A stretch of DNA of 42,037 nt from Acidimicrobiaceae bacterium. Its GTDB lineage: Bacteria > Actinomycetota > Acidimicrobiia > Acidimicrobiales > Aldehydirespiratoraceae. A model generated the notes under the pieces. It was not told the origin of the DNA and did not search any database. It saw only the letters and a list, made by a program, of their open reading frames with translations. A program made the translations under genes and the position numbers. Numbering within the stretch: the first letter of the stretch is position 1; every line of letters begins with the position of its first letter. Location of the stretch: the NCBI GenBank assembly GCA_016845585.1, contig JAERSO010000136.1:1-42037 (forward strand). Reading direction: 5' to 3'. This document shows positions 41,709 to 42,037 of the stretch, in pieces.

Positions 41709-42037
41709 ATGATCGTCGAGTTCATCGACGACAACCGAGACGAGTTCGGAGTCGAGTCCATTTGCAGATCTCTGCGGGTGGCTCCGTCCACGTACCGATC
41801 AGCCAAACGCCGGGGTCTGTCGGCTCGCGCGATGCGAGACGCGGTGATGATGCCGATGCTGTTGGCGCTGTGGAAGGCCAACTACTCGGTGTACGGGGCC
41901 CGCAAGCTCTGGATCGCCGCCCGCCGAGCCGGCCACGACATCGGCCGTGATCAAGTCGCCCGGTTGATGCGCGAGCTCGGCATCTGCGGGGTGAAACGGC
42001 CTCGGCGGGTGCGCACCACTCGCCGCGACGACACCGC
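41709..42037 (+). CDS. IS3-family OrfB transposase, N-terminal part (truncated by window end)
   Basis: Open from ATG 41709 to the right edge (109 codons plus two bases). FIDDNRDEFGVESICRSLRV, then APSTYRSAKRRGLSARAMRD and YSVYGARKLWIAARRAGHDI match the HTH_21 region of IS3 OrfB, with ARLMRELGICGVKRPRR just after it. The DDE catalytic domain (rve) lies beyond the window. With the IS110 removed it would either follow OrfA with an ATGA overlap (the usual -1 frame) or be fused in frame, depending on whether the AC core is kept. Confidence 0.85.
   Translation, partial: MIVEFIDDNRDEFGVESICRSLRVAPSTYRSAKRRGLSARAMRDAVMMPMLLALWKANYSVYGARKLWIAARRAGHDIGRDQVARLMRELGICGVKRPRRVRTTRRDDT

Larger units (their letters stand above)
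39903..42037 (+). mobile_element. IS3-family insertion sequence, split by an IS110 element, right end outside window
   Basis: OrfA (39912-40229) and OrfB (from 41709) of an IS3-family transposon flank an inserted IS110 element. The true left end lies somewhere in 39725-39902; I could not identify its terminal inverted repeat, and the right end is beyond the window. Nothing else is recognisable in 39725-39902. Confidence 0.8.

Noticed and set aside
1..42037. CRISPR arrays, tRNA or rRNA genes, prophage or classical defence systems
   Set aside because: No regularly spaced repeats, no cloverleaf-like or rRNA segments and no phage or nuclease-type defence genes were seen.

Overview
The window is 42 kb of high-GC, densely packed DNA. 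Many genes couple through ATGA or GTGA overlaps, and there are several GTG starts. The number of luciferase-like (LLM) flavin/F420 oxidoreductases, and the overall gene style, suggest an actinobacterium, possibly an Acidimicrobiia-type soil or marine lineage. That placement is inference; no rRNA or other phylogenetic marker is present.

Layout. (1) 1-2354, minus strand: an NMT1/SsuA-type ABC importer (ATPase, permease, lipoprotein binding protein; the last runs off the left edge). (2) 2481-8045: a small TIGR03792-like protein, two LLM oxidoreductases, an EamA exporter, two flavodoxin-fold NAD(P)H oxidoreductases, a pteridine-reductase-like SDR and an XRE-cupin regulator. (3) 15365-8121, minus strand: one operon for a TPP-dependent 2-oxoacid dehydrogenase (E1 alpha, E1 beta, free lipoyl domain, separate E2 core), three SDRs, an LLM enzyme and a protein recognisable as methenyl-tetrahydromethanopterin cyclohydrolase (Mch). 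(4) 15512-25332, plus strand, divergent from (3): LLM, two COG0402 amidohydrolases, two D-2-hydroxyacid dehydrogenase-like proteins, a second pteridine-reductase-like SDR, another LLM, an LsrF/FbaB-like aldolase and an FGGY kinase. (5) 26504-25325, minus: RidA and an SDR. (6) 26643-34072, plus: a molybdenum hydroxylase operon (YgfM-like FAD subunit, XdhD-like fused subunit, SsnA-like amidohydrolase, XdhC, LLM, VanX-like peptidase). (7) 34027-38904: creatininase, a broken Fe-alcohol dehydrogenase, DinB, a metallophosphoesterase, and YqeC/YqeB of the selenium-dependent molybdenum hydroxylase system. (8) 39020-42037: a decayed lipoprotein gene, then an IS3-family element split by an IS110-family element.

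How the genes may work together. Blocks 1-7 look like a catabolic island for a nitrogen heterocycle: uptake (ABC), ring hydroxylation (XdhD/YgfM with XdhC, YqeB, YqeC maturation), ring deamination (three amidohydrolases, RidA), ring reduction (PTR1-like SDRs), ring opening (Mch-like cyclohydrolase, creatininase), then side-chain or carbon-skeleton processing (kinase, aldolase, 2-hydroxyacid dehydrogenases, 2-oxoacid dehydrogenase complex). Several of these families bind or act on pterins, so a pterin-like or purine-like substrate is a reasonable hypothesis, but the sequence does not prove it. Signs of rewiring include loss of all eight Fe-S cysteines in the XdhD-like protein, and active-site substitutions in two SDRs, one 2-hydroxyacid dehydrogenase and the SsnA-like protein.

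The IS110 element keeps a readable bridge RNA. Both of its loops can be folded by hand. The target guides match the IS3 sequence flanking the insertion, and the donor guides match the element's own ends.
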